Part shown: positions 25,751 to 35,134 of the stretch, in pieces
How the letters are laid out: each line of letters opens with the position of its first letter
How positions within the stretch are numbered: position 1 is the first letter of the stretch
Position numbers and translations under genes: made by a program
DNA from: Paraburkholderia sejongensis
Lineage (GTDB): Bacteria; Pseudomonadota; Gammaproteobacteria; Burkholderiales; Burkholderiaceae
Assembly: GCF_020880815.1 (NCBI RefSeq)
Contig: NZ_JAJITD010000002.1
Span: 124,001 to 188,000 of the forward strand
Reading direction: 5' to 3'
Length of the DNA: 64,000 nt
The notes under the pieces: generated by a model
The model's input: only the letters and a program-made list of their open reading frames with translations
Database searches by the model: none
Told to the model about the DNA's origin: nothing

Positions 25751-25791
25751 AGCGTCAGAGAGCGTGGCTCGATAGCGCGTCGAAACGAAAA

Positions 25792-25826
25792 AACGGCGGC
25801 ATTCGCGGATCGCGAATGCCGCCGTT
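25792..25826 (-). terminator. Terminator between convergent galE and chemoreceptor genes
   Basis: A perfect 16-bp stem aacggcggcattcgcg / cgcgaatgccgccgtt (25792-25807 and 25811-25826) with a 3-base loop. The A-run before it (from about 25787) gives a T-run on the minus strand for the chemoreceptor transcript, and a short ttt follows on the plus strand. It is probably bidirectional. Confidence 0.85.
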
Positions 25827-25849
25827 TGCGTTGACCGTCGGAACGAGCA

Positions 25850-27409
25850 CTACGCGCTCGCCCCTTCCAGACGAAACACCGAAATCGCGTCCTTCAGCAC
25901 GATCGCCTGCTCTTCCAGCGACTTCGCCGCGGCCGCCGCCTGCTCGACCAGCGCCGCGTTGTGCTGGGTCACTTCGTCGATCTGCGAGACCGCCTTGTTG
26001 ACCTGCTCGATGCCGTCGCTTTGCTCGAGCGCCGACGCCTCGATCTCGCTCATCACGCCGGTCACGCGCTCGACCGCCTTCATCGCTTCCTGAATCGTCT
26101 TTTGCGCGTCCGACACCAGCGACGCGCCCTCCTCGACCTTCGCCGCCGATTCGCCGATCAGCTCCTTGATCTCCTTGGCCGCCGCGCCCGAGCGCTGCGC
26201 GAGGCTGCGCACTTCCGAGGCCACCACCGCGAAACCGCGCCCCTGCTCGCCCGCGCGCGCCGCCTCGACCGCCGCGTTCAGCGCGAGGATGTTGGTCTGA
26301 AACGCGATCCCCTCGATCATCCCGATGATCTCGGTGACCTTGCGCGACGACTCGCTGATCCCGTCCATCGTCTCGGTCACGCGCGACACCACCGTGCCGC
26401 CTCGCGTAACCGTATCGAGCGCGCCGTGCGCGAGGCGGTTCGCCTGCTTCGCGTTGTCGGCATTCTGTTTGACGGTCGCCGACAGCTGCTCCATGCTCGC
26501 CGCGGTCTGCTGCAACGCGGCCGCCTGTTGCTCGGTGCGGGCCGACAGATCGGCGTTGCCCGACGCGATTTCGTTCGCGCCCTGGGTGATCGCGCTGGTG
26601 CTGCCGCGCACCTTGCCGACCGTTTCGATCAGGCCGTCGCGCATCCGCGTCAGCGCGCCGAGCAACTGGCCCATCTCGTTGCGCGAGCGCACCTTGATCG
26701 CGACGCTCAGGTCGCCCGCCGCGATCCGCTCGAAGTGCTTGACCGTCGCGTTGACCGGCTTGATCAGCGCCGCCGACAACGCGATGCGCGCACCCACGCC
26801 GATCACGAGCGCGATCAGCGCGATCGCGCCGAACAGCAGCGTCGCGAGCTGGAAGCGCTGCGCGCCGGTCGCGGCCTGCCGATGCTGATCGTCGAGCTGG
26901 GCGGCTTCGAGTGCGTCGATCGCCTTCGAATAGGTCGCGTAGAAGCTGTTCGCGGTGTCGCCCTGGATGTTGCGGAAAGTGTTGAAGTCGAAATCGGTCA
27001 GCGCCTTGAATTCCGGCTCGATCGCCTTGTCGACCAGCGCCGCGCGCGTCTGTTCGACGTTTTGCGCGAGCTTGCGCTCGGCCTCGCTCGCGAACGGGCC
27101 GGCCATGTAGTTGCGGAAATCCTTGTTCGAGTCGAGCAGCACCTTGTGCGCGGCCGGCAGCAGATCGTCGGTCTGCTTGCCGACGCTGAAAAGCGTCTGA
27201 TAAGTGCCCAACGCGAGCTGCACCTGCAGCAGCTTTTCCGAGCTGGCCTTCAGATGCGACAGCGCGGCGCTGCTGCGCTGGGTGTCGTCGAGGCTGTCGT
27301 TGGCGAGCTTCAGCGCGCCGTAGCCGACGGCGATCACCGTCAGCAGGAAAGCGACGAACACGCTGATCACGAGCGTCAGTCCGCCACGAATTGTGATGTT
27401 ATTTAGCAT
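25850..27409 (-). CDS. Methyl-accepting chemotaxis protein
   Basis: A 519-residue Tar-type chemoreceptor. It has a first membrane segment (about 9-33), a periplasmic four-helix ligand domain (about 35-185), a second membrane segment (about 187-212), a HAMP domain ([20 protein letters not shown] onward) and a long signalling coiled coil whose tip reads [20 protein letters not shown] near residues 362-382. Start [10 protein letters not shown] at 27409 is preceded by ggagaccca; the open frame upstream is not receptor-like. The C-terminus (FRLEGASA) lacks an NWETF-like CheR tether. The ligand is unknown. Its place inside a polysaccharide region is probably incidental. Confidence 0.92.
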   Translation of the reverse strand: MLNNITIRGGLTLVISVFVAFLLTVIAVGYGALKLANDSLDDTQRSSAALSHLKASSEKLLQVQLALGTYQTLFSVGKQTDDLLPAAHKVLLDSNKDFRNYMAGPFASEAERKLAQNVEQTRAALVDKAIEPEFKALTDFDFNTFRNIQGDTANSFYATYSKAIDALEAAQLDDQHRQAATGAQRFQLATLLFGAIALIALVIGVGARIALSAALIKPVNATVKHFERIAAGDLSVAIKVRSRNEMGQLLGALTRMRDGLIETVGKVRGSTSAITQGANEIASGNADLSARTEQQAAALQQTAASMEQLSATVKQNADNAKQANRLAHGALDTVTRGGTVVSRVTETMDGISESSRKVTEIIGMIEGIAFQTNILALNAAVEAARAGEQGRGFAVVASEVRSLAQRSGAAAKEIKELIGESAAKVEEGASLVSDAQKTIQEAMKAVERVTGVMSEIEASALEQSDGIEQVNKAVSQIDEVTQHNAALVEQAAAAAKSLEEQAIVLKDAISVFRLEGASA

Positions 27410-27819
27410 TGGGTCTCCGGAAGCTCTTGCCTGATGCGGCGCCATCGGCACGCAGACGCGCGCGAACGGCTCGCCGCGCGTCGAAGCGCGCTCACGGCGC
27501 TCGCCGGGCCACGCGGCTCGACGGGTCCATGCAACGGCTGACTGCGACGGCTGGATCAGCGGATCGCCGGGGCGGCGGATTGCTGAGGCGGTTGTTGCGC
27601 GCGACGTACAGCGCCGCATCCAGGTTTACGGCGTTTGTAGAGACGGGCCGCATAGGTGAAATCCATGAGAGGCCAGCACTGGCGGGCCTCAGCGGGCGAT
27701 CAAGGACTCACTATCTGGGATTTTTGCGGCCCGTGTTTGAAAGCTGCGGCGCCGGTCCGCGCGGGGGTCGCGAGACGTTTCGTTTGTATAATTCCGCGTC
27801 TTCGCTCAGGCCCACTTTC
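27410..27819. other. Intergenic region between divergent chemoreceptor and WecA-like genes
   Basis: About 410 bases with no supported gene. It is GC-rich near the chemoreceptor and more AT-rich from about 27650. The only clear element is the TATAAT at 27787-27792. Confidence 0.5.
27787..27792 (+). promoter_or_regulatory. Candidate -10 box of the WecA-like gene
   Basis: TGTATAAT occurs 27 bases before the ATG at 27820. No good -35 is visible at 17 bases upstream. Confidence 0.4.
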
Positions 27820-28920
27820 ATGCTTAGTTTTGCGCTCGGCTTTCTCGTTTCTCTGCTGATCACGCTGTTGATCGTGCGCTATGCGCATCTGCATGAAAAA
27901 TTTTCTACCGACAGCGATCTGGCCGGCGTGCAGAAATTCCACGCGCGCCCGGTGCCGCGTATCGGCGGCACCGGCATCCTGCTCGGACTGCTCGCGTCCG
28001 CGGTGCAGTTGCATCGCGCGTATCCGGCGGTATCGGGCGGAATTCTCGGCCTGATCGCGTGCGGGCTGCCGGCGTTCGGCTCGGGGCTCGTCGAGGATCT
28101 GACCAAGCGGGTGTCGCCGCTCGCGCGGCTGATCTGCACGATGGCCGCCGCCGCGCTGGCGTTTTTCCTGCTCGATATCGCGGTCACTCGCATCAGCGTG
28201 CCGCCGCTCGACTTTTTGCTGTCGTACGCGGCGATCTCGTTCGTGGTCACCGTGCTCGCGGTCGCGGCGCTCGCCAACGCGATCAATATCATCGACGGCT
28301 TCAACGGCCTCGCGTCGATGGTCGCGTTCATGATGTTCGCGTCGCTCGCGTATGTCGCGTTCCAGGTGCACGACCCGGTCGTGCTGTCCGCATCGTTCAT
28401 GATGATGGGCGCGGTGCTCGGCTTCTTCATCTGGAACTTCCCGGCCGGGCTGATCTTCCTCGGCGACGGCGGCGCGTACTTCATCGGCTTCATGCTCGCC
28501 GAGCTGTCGATCCTGCTGGTGATGCGCAATCGCGACGTATCCGCGTGGTATCCGGTGCTGCTGTTCATGTACCCGATCTTCGAGACCTGCTTCTCGATCT
28601 ACCGGAAGAAATTCATTCGCGGGATGTCGCCGGGCATCCCCGACGGCGTGCACCTGCATATGCTGGTCTACAAGCGGCTGATGCGCTGGGCGGTCGGCGC
28701 GCGCACCGCGCGCGAGCTGACGCGGCGCAACTCGCTGACTTCGCCTTATTTGTGGCTGCTGTGCCTGATCGCGGTCGTGCCGGCGACGCTGTTCTGGAGG
28801 CATACGCTGCACCTGTTCTGCTTCGTCGTAGTGTTCGCGGCGACGTACGTGTGGCTGTATGTGAGCATCGTGCGGTTCAAGTCGCCGCGGTGGATGGTGG
28901 TCAGGAAGGCGAAGCGGTAG
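27820..28920 (+). CDS. WecA-like polyprenyl-phosphate sugar-1-phosphate transferase
   Basis: A 366-residue polytopic enzyme of the MraY/WecA family, which transfers a sugar-1-phosphate from a UDP-sugar to undecaprenyl phosphate. Membrane segments surround the family motifs: HARPVPRIGGTGILLG, the first acidic motif LVEDLTKRVSP (ED where WecA has DD, as is common in this subgroup), NAINIIDGFNGLAS, LIFLGDGGAYFIGF and the basic loop near PDGVHLHMLVYKRLMR. Start MLSFALGFLV at 27820. The gene stands alone, with divergent MCP upstream and a terminator downstream. It is the second such initiator in the window beside wbiH. Confidence 0.88.
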   Translation: MLSFALGFLVSLLITLLIVRYAHLHEKFSTDSDLAGVQKFHARPVPRIGGTGILLGLLASAVQLHRAYPAVSGGILGLIACGLPAFGSGLVEDLTKRVSPLARLICTMAAAALAFFLLDIAVTRISVPPLDFLLSYAAISFVVTVLAVAALANAINIIDGFNGLASMVAFMMFASLAYVAFQVHDPVVLSASFMMMGAVLGFFIWNFPAGLIFLGDGGAYFIGFMLAELSILLVMRNRDVSAWYPVLLFMYPIFETCFSIYRKKFIRGMSPGIPDGVHLHMLVYKRLMRWAVGARTARELTRRNSLTSPYLWLLCLIAVVPATLFWRHTLHLFCFVVVFAATYVWLYVSIVRFKSPRWMVVRKAKR

Positions 28921-28930
28921 ACGTAAAAAA

Positions 28931-28952
28931 AAGCGCCCTCGGGCGCTTTTTT
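28931..28952 (+). terminator. Intrinsic terminator between convergent genes
   Basis: The hairpin aagcgccc-tc-gggcgctt (28931-28948) is followed by a T-run and preceded by an A-run, so it works for the WecA-like gene and for wbiI on the other strand. Confidence 0.9.
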
Positions 28953-28979
28953 ATTGCTCGCGGCTTCGTCGACCTTGCT

Positions 28980-30866
28980 TCACGAAGCCTGCCGGGTGAT
29001 GGGCACCGGCACGCTGCGCAGCGTCGGCGTCGCGGCGGCGGGCTGATACTCGGGGACCCAGCGGCGCAGATCGCGGCGCACTTCGTCGTCGTTGAGCACG
29101 CGGTGCTGCATCAGCCACGGCAGCAGTTCGTCGAGCAGATTGTCGGCGACGCCGCGCGCCTGCGCGATACGCAGCTTCGCGTGCGGGGTGCGGGTGGTCG
29201 TTTCGTCGTCGGCGAGCAGTTCTTCGTAGAGCTTTTCGCCCGGCCGCAGACCGGTGAATTCGATCCGGATCTGCTCTTCGGAGAAGCCATACAGCTTGAT
29301 CAGATCGCGCGCCAGATCGGCGATCTTCATCGGCTCGCCCATGTCCAGCACGAAGATTTCGCCGCCCTGCCCCATGCTGGACGCCTGCAGCACCAGCTGC
29401 GACGCCTCCGGGATCGTCATGAAGAAACGGGTGATTTCGGGGTGGGTCACCGTCACCGGGCCGCCCTTGGCGATCTGCTGCTGGAACTTTGGAATCACGC
29501 TGCCCGCGCTGCCCAGCACATTGCCGAACCGCACGGTCTCGAGCGGCGTGCGCTCGCTGGTTTGCTGCAATGCCTGACAGACCATCTCGGCGAGCCGCTT
29601 GCTCGCGCCCATCACGTTGGTCGGGTTGACGGCCTTGTCGGTCGAAATCAGCACGAAGCGCTTCACGTCATGGCGGATCGCCGCGCGCGCGACGCGGTAA
29701 GTACCGAGCACGTTGTTGCGCACCGCCTGCCACGCGTTCTGCTCCTCCATCAGCGGCACGTGCTTGTAAGCGGCCGCGTGATAGACGATGTGCGGCGTGT
29801 GGCGTGACATCACCTGATCGAGCAGCAGCGAGTCCTTCGCATCGCCGACCACCGGCACGATCGCGACGCCGGGAAAGCGTTCCTGCAGCTCTTCGAGCAG
29901 CCGGTACATCGCGTATTCGGACAGATCGAGCGCGATCAGCTGAGCCGGCCCGAAACGCAGGATCTGCCGGCACAGCTCCGAGCCGATCGAACCGCCCGCG
30001 CCGGTCACCATCACCACGCGGTCACGCAACAGCGCTTCGACGTGCGGGGTATCGATCCACACCGGCTCGCGGCCCAGCAGATCCTCCAGATCGATGTTGC
30101 GCACCTGGGACAGCGACGCCTGGCCGCCGGCCATGTCGGTCAGCGCGGGCAGCACCATCGCGCGCACGCCGGCGCGCACGCACAGCGTCGCCGCGCGGCG
30201 CTGCTGCTCGACCGACGCCGAGGGAATCGCGATGATCGCGTATTCGGTTTTCATCGTGTCGGCGATTTCGGGGAGCTTGTCGATCGCGCCGAGCACCTTG
30301 TAGCCGTAAATTTCGCGGCCGTGTTTGGAGACATCGTCGTCGAGCAGCCCGATCAACCGCCATTCGCTCGAACGCGATAGCTCGCGCGCCAGCATCGCGC
30401 CCGCCGTGCCGGCGCCGATCACGACGACCGGCTTGCCTTGCGCGACCAGACCGCCGTACAGATAGAACTCTTTGGCCGCGCGATAGAGCGCGCGCGCGCC
30501 GCCCATCGCGAGGAACAGGAACAGCGGCGACACGAGCAGCACCGAGCGCGGAATGATCGGGGTGGGCTGCACCATCACCGCGAGGATCATCGACAGCAAC
30601 GCGCCGCTCGCGACCGCCTTCGAGATACGCAACAGATCGGGCAGGCTCGCGAACACCCACATCCCGCGATACAGGCCGAACAGGCGGAACATCGCGCCGT
30701 AGACAGGCAGCACCCAGACGAGCGCATGCAACGCGCCGTCGCGGAATTCGACCGGCACGGCGCCGTTGAAGCGGATGACGTACGCAATCAGCCACGCGCT
30801 CAGGACGGCGGCCAGATCGAAAACGAAAGCACTCAGTGACAACCACCAAGCTTTTGAGCGAAACAT
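28980..30866 (-). CDS. wbiI: Membrane-bound nucleoside-diphosphate-sugar epimerase/dehydratase (WbpM/WbiI type)
   Basis: A 628-residue protein with four N-terminal membrane segments (about 8-130), a first Rossmann domain (VVVIGAGTAGAMLARE) and a catalytic extended SDR domain (MVTGAGGSIGSELCRQI). The catalytic region reads ISTDKAVNPTNVMGASKR, where Met takes the place of the usual Tyr, as in WbpM/PglF/FlaA1 C6-dehydratases that make UDP-4-keto-6-deoxy-GlcNAc. The start at 30866 (MFRSKAWWLS) is preferred over longer Arg/Ser-rich extensions. It is the last gene of the O-antigen frame; order wbiG-wbiH-wbiI matches B. pseudomallei-type O-antigen loci from memory. Confidence 0.9.
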   Translation of the reverse strand: MFRSKAWWLSLSAFVFDLAAVLSAWLIAYVIRFNGAVPVEFRDGALHALVWVLPVYGAMFRLFGLYRGMWVFASLPDLLRISKAVASGALLSMILAVMVQPTPIIPRSVLLVSPLFLFLAMGGARALYRAAKEFYLYGGLVAQGKPVVVIGAGTAGAMLARELSRSSEWRLIGLLDDDVSKHGREIYGYKVLGAIDKLPEIADTMKTEYAIIAIPSASVEQQRRAATLCVRAGVRAMVLPALTDMAGGQASLSQVRNIDLEDLLGREPVWIDTPHVEALLRDRVVMVTGAGGSIGSELCRQILRFGPAQLIALDLSEYAMYRLLEELQERFPGVAIVPVVGDAKDSLLLDQVMSRHTPHIVYHAAAYKHVPLMEEQNAWQAVRNNVLGTYRVARAAIRHDVKRFVLISTDKAVNPTNVMGASKRLAEMVCQALQQTSERTPLETVRFGNVLGSAGSVIPKFQQQIAKGGPVTVTHPEITRFFMTIPEASQLVLQASSMGQGGEIFVLDMGEPMKIADLARDLIKLYGFSEEQIRIEFTGLRPGEKLYEELLADDETTTRTPHAKLRIAQARGVADNLLDELLPWLMQHRVLNDDEVRRDLRRWVPEYQPAAATPTLRSVPVPITRQAS

Positions 30867-30885
30867 CAGAGGCAAACCTCGAGAT

Positions 30886-31902
30886 TTATTTCGTGCTGGC
30901 AGTATCGGCTTCAACGCGTCTCCAGCGTAGATCGATAGCGACGCCCAGGCACGCCAACATGCAGCACCACGCGGCGACGATCGCCCACTGCTGGAGTTCG
31001 GGCCGTTGCAGCGCCCATAGAGCAAGCATTATGCCGCCCAGCATCACCGCGTACCAGTAGCCGGCCATCCGGGCATGACTCATGCCGGAGCGCACCATCC
31101 GCTGATAATAATGGTCGCGATGCGCCTCCCAGAACCTTTCGCCGCGTAACAAGCGTCTCAGCAGTGTTACAGATGCATCCGCGATAAAAGGCGCGAACAC
31201 CAGCGCGGGAAACCATACCGGCCACAGCGCGCTGCGCCAGCCCCAGTAGCCGAGTGCGCCGGCCAGAAAACCGAGCGGAATCGAGCCGGCATCGCCCAGA
31301 AAAAGCCTGGCGGGATGGAAATTCAGCAGCAGAAAGCCGAGCGCGGCGCCCGCCACCGCCGCCGCCGCGACCGCCAGATCCGCGGCCGGCTGGCTGGCCG
31401 TCATAGCCGCGATGCCGTACGCGCCGAAGCCGAACAGCGCCATGCCGCCGGCCAGACCGTCGGCACCGTCCATAAAATTATAGAGATTGATCAGCCACAG
31501 CATCAGGAAACCGATGCCCGCGAGCAGCCACCAGGGCGCCGCGGCCGGATACACGAGCAGCAGCAACGCGACCGCGATCAGGTGACCGGCGAAGCGCACG
31601 CGCGCGGGCAAGCCGCGGCGGTCGTCGATCTGCGATAGCGCCGCGAGACCGGCCGCCGCCATCGCGATCAGCCACATCGACGGCGCCAGCCACAAGATCG
31701 CCGCGACGCTCACCGGCACGATGCCCCAGCCGCCGACCCGCGGGGTCGGGCGCACATGGAGCGAACGGGCGTTCGGAATGTCGGTGGCCAGCCGCCACGC
31801 GAGGCCGGTGCCCAGCAGAACGCGCAGGATCGCGGTCGATGCGATCGCCGCGACCACAAACACGCCCGCCAGGGCGGGCCACGATGCGTGTGAGAGGCTC
31901 AT
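30886..31902 (-). CDS. wbiH: O-antigen-initiating polyprenyl-phosphate sugar-1-phosphate transferase (WbpL/WbiH type)
   Basis: A 338-residue membrane protein of the WecA/WbpL family. Motifs are SLHVRPTPRVGGWGIVP, QIDDRRGLPARVRF, INLYNFMDGADGLAGG, LFLGDAGSIPLGFLAG and the basic EAHRDHYYQRMV. It would load QuiNAc/FucNAc-type or GlcNAc-1-phosphate onto undecaprenyl phosphate to start the O-chain. Start at 31902 (MSLSHASW) leaves 5 bases after wbiG; a start at 31938 would overlap wbiG. The neighbours wbiG (C4 epimerase type) and wbiI (C6 dehydratase) fit synthesis of its nucleotide-sugar donor. Confidence 0.88.
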   Translation of the reverse strand: MSLSHASWPALAGVFVVAAIASTAILRVLLGTGLAWRLATDIPNARSLHVRPTPRVGGWGIVPVSVAAILWLAPSMWLIAMAAAGLAALSQIDDRRGLPARVRFAGHLIAVALLLLVYPAAAPWWLLAGIGFLMLWLINLYNFMDGADGLAGGMALFGFGAYGIAAMTASQPAADLAVAAAAVAGAALGFLLLNFHPARLFLGDAGSIPLGFLAGALGYWGWRSALWPVWFPALVFAPFIADASVTLLRRLLRGERFWEAHRDHYYQRMVRSGMSHARMAGYWYAVMLGGIMLALWALQRPELQQWAIVAAWCCMLACLGVAIDLRWRRVEADTASTK

Positions 31903-31907
31903 GTCGG

Positions 31908-32873
31908 TTATTGTCGTTGGTCGCGCGACCGGTACCACGCGGCGGTCGCGGCCAGACCCTCGCGGGTCGTGTAAGGCGGCTGCCAGCCGAGTTCGCGTTT
32001 TAGACGGCAGGTGTCGAGCTGCAGGCTGTCGGTGAGCCGGCCGATTTGCGGTCCGAGCCCGGTGAGCTTGCCCAGCGCGCGCAACGCGCCGACCGGCACC
32101 GGCACGAGCCGCGCCGGACGGCCGAGCGCGTCGCCGACCATCCGCAGCAGTTCGGCGACGGTGGGGGGATCGTCGTCGGCGACGTGAAAACAGCCGTGGG
32201 TCGCGCGCGGATCGGTCGCGCAGTGCAATAGCGCGTGCGCGAGGTTGTCGACATAGACGAGGCTGCGGCGCGACTTCACCGCGCCCAGCGGCAGCGGCAA
32301 GCCGCGCGCGACAGCGTTCATCATGCTGAGAAAGTTAGCGCGCACGCCCGGGCCGTAGACGAGCGGCGGACGCACGCTGACGACCTCCAGACCGGTCGAC
32401 GCGCCGAACTGCGCGAGTTGCCGCTCCGCACGCAGCTTCGAGCGGCCGTAGGCGTCTTGCGGCGCGGCCGCGTCCTCGCTCAACGGCACGCCGCCGTCGC
32501 GCTCGCCGGCCGCCTTGATGCTGCTGACGAACACGAAACGGCGCACGCCGCGAGCGTGTGCGGCCTCGGCGACGCGGCGCGCGCCGGCCACGTTGGTCGC
32601 GTCGAAGGCCGCGTCGGGGTCGGGGGCTTGGTCGTGCATCACGTGGACGCGCGCGGCCAGATGGATCACGCAGTCGGCCTGCAGGCCTGCCGGCCACGCG
32701 GCATCGAGGTCGGCGAAATCGGGGGTGTCGTGGACCCATTCCGTTACGCCGGGCATGACGGCGCCCTTGCGGCGCACCAGCGCGGTGACCGTGTGCCCCG
32801 CCGCTAGCGCGAGCCGGCAGAGCGCCTGGCCGACGAAGCCGTTCGCACCGGTCACCACAACGCGGCTCACCAC
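31908..32873 (-). CDS. wbiG: NAD-dependent nucleotide-sugar epimerase/reductase (WbpV/WbiG type)
   Basis: A 321-residue extended SDR. VTGANGFVGQALCR binds NAD(P), FVSSIKAAGE supplies the catalytic Ser, and YGRSK is the Tyr-x3-Lys pair. It most resembles the reductases/epimerases acting with WbpM-like dehydratases to make UDP-QuiNAc or UDP-FucNAc. It overlaps the upstream GT2 gene by 7 bases and sits directly before wbiH. Confidence 0.85.
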   Translation of the reverse strand: MVSRVVVTGANGFVGQALCRLALAAGHTVTALVRRKGAVMPGVTEWVHDTPDFADLDAAWPAGLQADCVIHLAARVHVMHDQAPDPDAAFDATNVAGARRVAEAAHARGVRRFVFVSSIKAAGERDGGVPLSEDAAAPQDAYGRSKLRAERQLAQFGASTGLEVVSVRPPLVYGPGVRANFLSMMNAVARGLPLPLGAVKSRRSLVYVDNLAHALLHCATDPRATHGCFHVADDDPPTVAELLRMVGDALGRPARLVPVPVGALRALGKLTGLGPQIGRLTDSLQLDTCRLKRELGWQPPYTTREGLAATAAWYRSRDQRQ

Positions 32874-33715
32874 AGCCTCCAGCCGAAGCGGTTGAAGAAT
32901 TTGTAGGCGGACGCGGCGAACATGCGGATGTGGGCGGAGCCTTTGCGGGATGCGCCGCCGCCGTGGTGCACGACGGTCACGCTCGGCACGTAAGCGACGC
33001 GCGCGACTTCATGCGTGCGCAAGCTCAGATCGTAGTCCTCGAAATACAGGAAGTAACGCGGGTCGAAGCCGCCGATCCGTTTGAGCACGTCCGTGCGAAA
33101 CAGCATGAAGCAGCCGCTGATGATCGGCGGATCCCAGACGACCGATGTGCCGTCGATCACATCGCGCATCTCGTACTCGGCGAGGCGCTTCGCGAACACT
33201 GTCCGGCGCAGGACCGACGGCAGGAAACCGCGCGCGAGCAACACCAGCAAGGTCGGGAAGCGGCGGCACAGGTATTGTTCGCCGCCGGCGTCGTCGTTCA
33301 CCCGTGGCGCGAGCAGGCCGGTATCGGCATGGGCGTCGAAGAACGCGTGGGCTGCTACGAGCGCCTGCGCATCGATGTCGATGTCCGGGTTCAGGATCAG
33401 GTGAAACTGGCTGTTTGCCTGCTCGATCGCGAGATTGTGGCCGCGGCCGTAGCCGATGTTGCCGTGGCCGGCGAGCACCGTGCAATCGATGCCGGCCTGT
33501 GACAGTGCGGCGAGGCTCTCGCTCATCTCGGGCATGCCGCCGTTATCGATCAGATAGAGATGAACCGACACGCCAGGCGCGACGCGCGCCAATGCGGTGC
33601 TGGCTTGCGCGAGACTGGCCAAGGTCCGCGCGAGCAGTTGCTGGTCAGGATGGAAAACGACCACCGACACGGTCACTATGCCGTGATTCACACTAGGTAC
33701 CGCACTCACTGTCAT
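32867..33715 (-). CDS. Glycosyltransferase family 2, rhamnosyltransferase-like
   Basis: A 282-residue GT-A enzyme. VSVVVFHPDQQLLARTL starts the domain, NIGYGRGHNLAI and FHLILNPDIDI hold the nucleotide-binding and NPD (DxD-like) motifs, SGCFMLFRTDVLKRIGGFD and YFLYFEDYDLSLR are the acceptor-side motifs. This pattern is typical of WbbL-like rhamnosyltransferases. It overlaps wbiG by 7 bases. dTDP-L-rhamnose from the rfb genes or GDP-D-rhamnose could be the donor. Confidence 0.85.
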   Translation of the reverse strand: MTVSAVPSVNHGIVTVSVVVFHPDQQLLARTLASLAQASTALARVAPGVSVHLYLIDNGGMPEMSESLAALSQAGIDCTVLAGHGNIGYGRGHNLAIEQANSQFHLILNPDIDIDAQALVAAHAFFDAHADTGLLAPRVNDDAGGEQYLCRRFPTLLVLLARGFLPSVLRRTVFAKRLAEYEMRDVIDGTSVVWDPPIISGCFMLFRTDVLKRIGGFDPRYFLYFEDYDLSLRTHEVARVAYVPSVTVVHHGGGASRKGSAHIRMFAASAYKFFNRFGWRLW

Positions 33716-34011
33716 CGGGGAAGGCGGCGATTGGCGCGCCGGAGGAGCGCGCGCGATTGTTTAAACGGGGTCAGCAAAAGCAATTAGTTTGCTGAAAATA
33801 TGCAGTTTGCGCAACTGGAGTTTCTGTTTGTTACGCGAGTGACTTGCTACCGGGCGGATGGGTCTCGCTTAGGTATGAACTGCCGCGTTCGAGTTGGTGC
33901 GCCCATAGCTGCAGTGGCAGTCGGCATAACTGCACATAGTTAAAACTAGGCAAGTCCATCCGTCCCATGAAGGAACGACAGCGCCGCCTTATTGATCGAA
34001 GTGCGATGCGA
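33716..34011. other. AT-richer intergenic segment at the edge of the wbi group
   Basis: About 300 bases, clearly richer in A/T than the flanks (for example around 33770-33830). No gene supported. It lies between the minus-strand GT2 gene and the sulfotransferase gene, both reading leftward, so it should hold the promoter of the GT2-wbiGHI group. Confidence 0.5.
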
Positions 34012-34752
34012 TCAACTCAAAGCTTCCCAATTGCGCATCGCCTGCTGGCGCGTCGTCAACGTCAACGGAACGTCGTAGCCGAGGACGTCGAAGAGACGAC
34101 GATGCCTTCTGAAAATCGCCCGCGCCGTCCGCGCGGGTATCAACTGCCGCCAAAGACCGGCGCGCCCTTGCCAGCCGTGCTGATTCGGCAACGAGCGGAA
34201 ATAGCTAAAATCGAAGCGTTCCAGTGATTCGTCCAACCGCTGTGGTGGCGCCTCGCTTGTGAGAGCCGCGACCAGAGCAGCGAACTTTTCGTTCGAGCCC
34301 TTCACCAGATCTTCGTACCTGACCCGCAGGGCAAGTTCGTCATGCCACCATTGATAAGTGACCGACAAAAGATTTTCAGCCCCCCACCCCAATGCATAGT
34401 CCGCAAACGCATCGGAACTAGGCGGCTGGCCCGCCAGTTCCGGAGGAATTCCCGCATTACCCAGCAACCATTGGCTGGTCTCGGGTTCGTGGCGAATGAA
34501 TTCCAGGACAGAGAGGAGAACATCCAGCGGATGGCGCCCGATTACCACGCACTTGAACTGGTTTTCCAAGAGGAAACGCTGAAAGTTCGGCTCGCGATAC
34601 CAGTGAATCTGAACTATGCAGCGTGGCGGCAATGGGTCTGGTGCGTCGAGATAGTTATGGAGTGCGATTTGGCGTAGATCAAGACTGTCCGCCAGCACCG
34701 AACGCACCCAGCTACTTCCACTGCGTGGAGAACTAATAATGGCGATACGCAT
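34012..34752 (-). CDS. Sulfotransferase family protein
   Basis: A 246-residue PAPS-dependent sulfotransferase-like protein. The 5'-phosphosulfate loop is SSPRSGSSWVRS at residues about 7-18 and the 3'-phosphate element is VVIGRHPLDVLLSVLEF (Arg, His-Pro and Ser) at about 69-85. It would move sulfate to a sugar hydroxyl; a cell-surface glycan is the likely acceptor from context. Single gene, divergent from manC, with base composition lower in GC than the wbi genes. No sulfate-activation genes are nearby. Confidence 0.8.
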   Translation of the reverse strand: MRIAIISSPRSGSSWVRSVLADSLDLRQIALHNYLDAPDPLPPRCIVQIHWYREPNFQRFLLENQFKCVVIGRHPLDVLLSVLEFIRHEPETSQWLLGNAGIPPELAGQPPSSDAFADYALGWGAENLLSVTYQWWHDELALRVRYEDLVKGSNEKFAALVAALTSEAPPQRLDESLERFDFSYFRSLPNQHGWQGRAGLWRQLIPARTARAIFRRHRRLFDVLGYDVPLTLTTRQQAMRNWEALS

Positions 34753-35134
34753 GGGTTAGATATGAAACCTTCTGGACTGCAAAGACTTCGCATACGCCGA
34801 GCGCCCGGATGAAAACGCCCCTAGGCGGGAATGGCGATAAGACTGTGGTTCGGCTAGCAAAGTTAAATGTCTGATGTATTCGAGTGTAGCTCGTGACGGC
34901 CAGAACGCAACGCAAGCTAACCGTTTTACTAACGGCGGCGGGTCGTACAACGCCGCCTCGCGATGGCCCTGCAAAACGCAATCTGCCGGGAAGCCAACAG
35001 CGGTTCGGCGACGAGATCGCCCATGCTCTGCGGGCCGACTGTGACGAATTGTTAAGAGCATGTCTTTTGACCGATCGACGGCGGTTACAGGGTAAGATCG
35101 AGGCATTATCTTCAGGAAGGTGATGATCAGAACT
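34753..35134. other. Intergenic region between divergent sulfotransferase and manC genes
   Basis: About 380 bases. A 7-bp hairpin ggcggcg / cgccgcc occurs at 34934-34957. A -35-like TTGACC (35067-35072) and -10-like TAAGAT (35093-35098) are 20 bases apart, too far for a standard promoter. The overlapping open frames have no family resemblance. Confidence 0.45.

Noticed and set aside
25961..27406. 481-codon plus-strand frame over the chemoreceptor
   Set aside because: Antisense of a receptor with full signalling-tip motif; composition is Arg/Leu/Gln noise.
35067..35098. TTGACC/TAAGAT promoter before manC
   Set aside because: The 20-base spacing is outside the normal range and no extended -10 is present.
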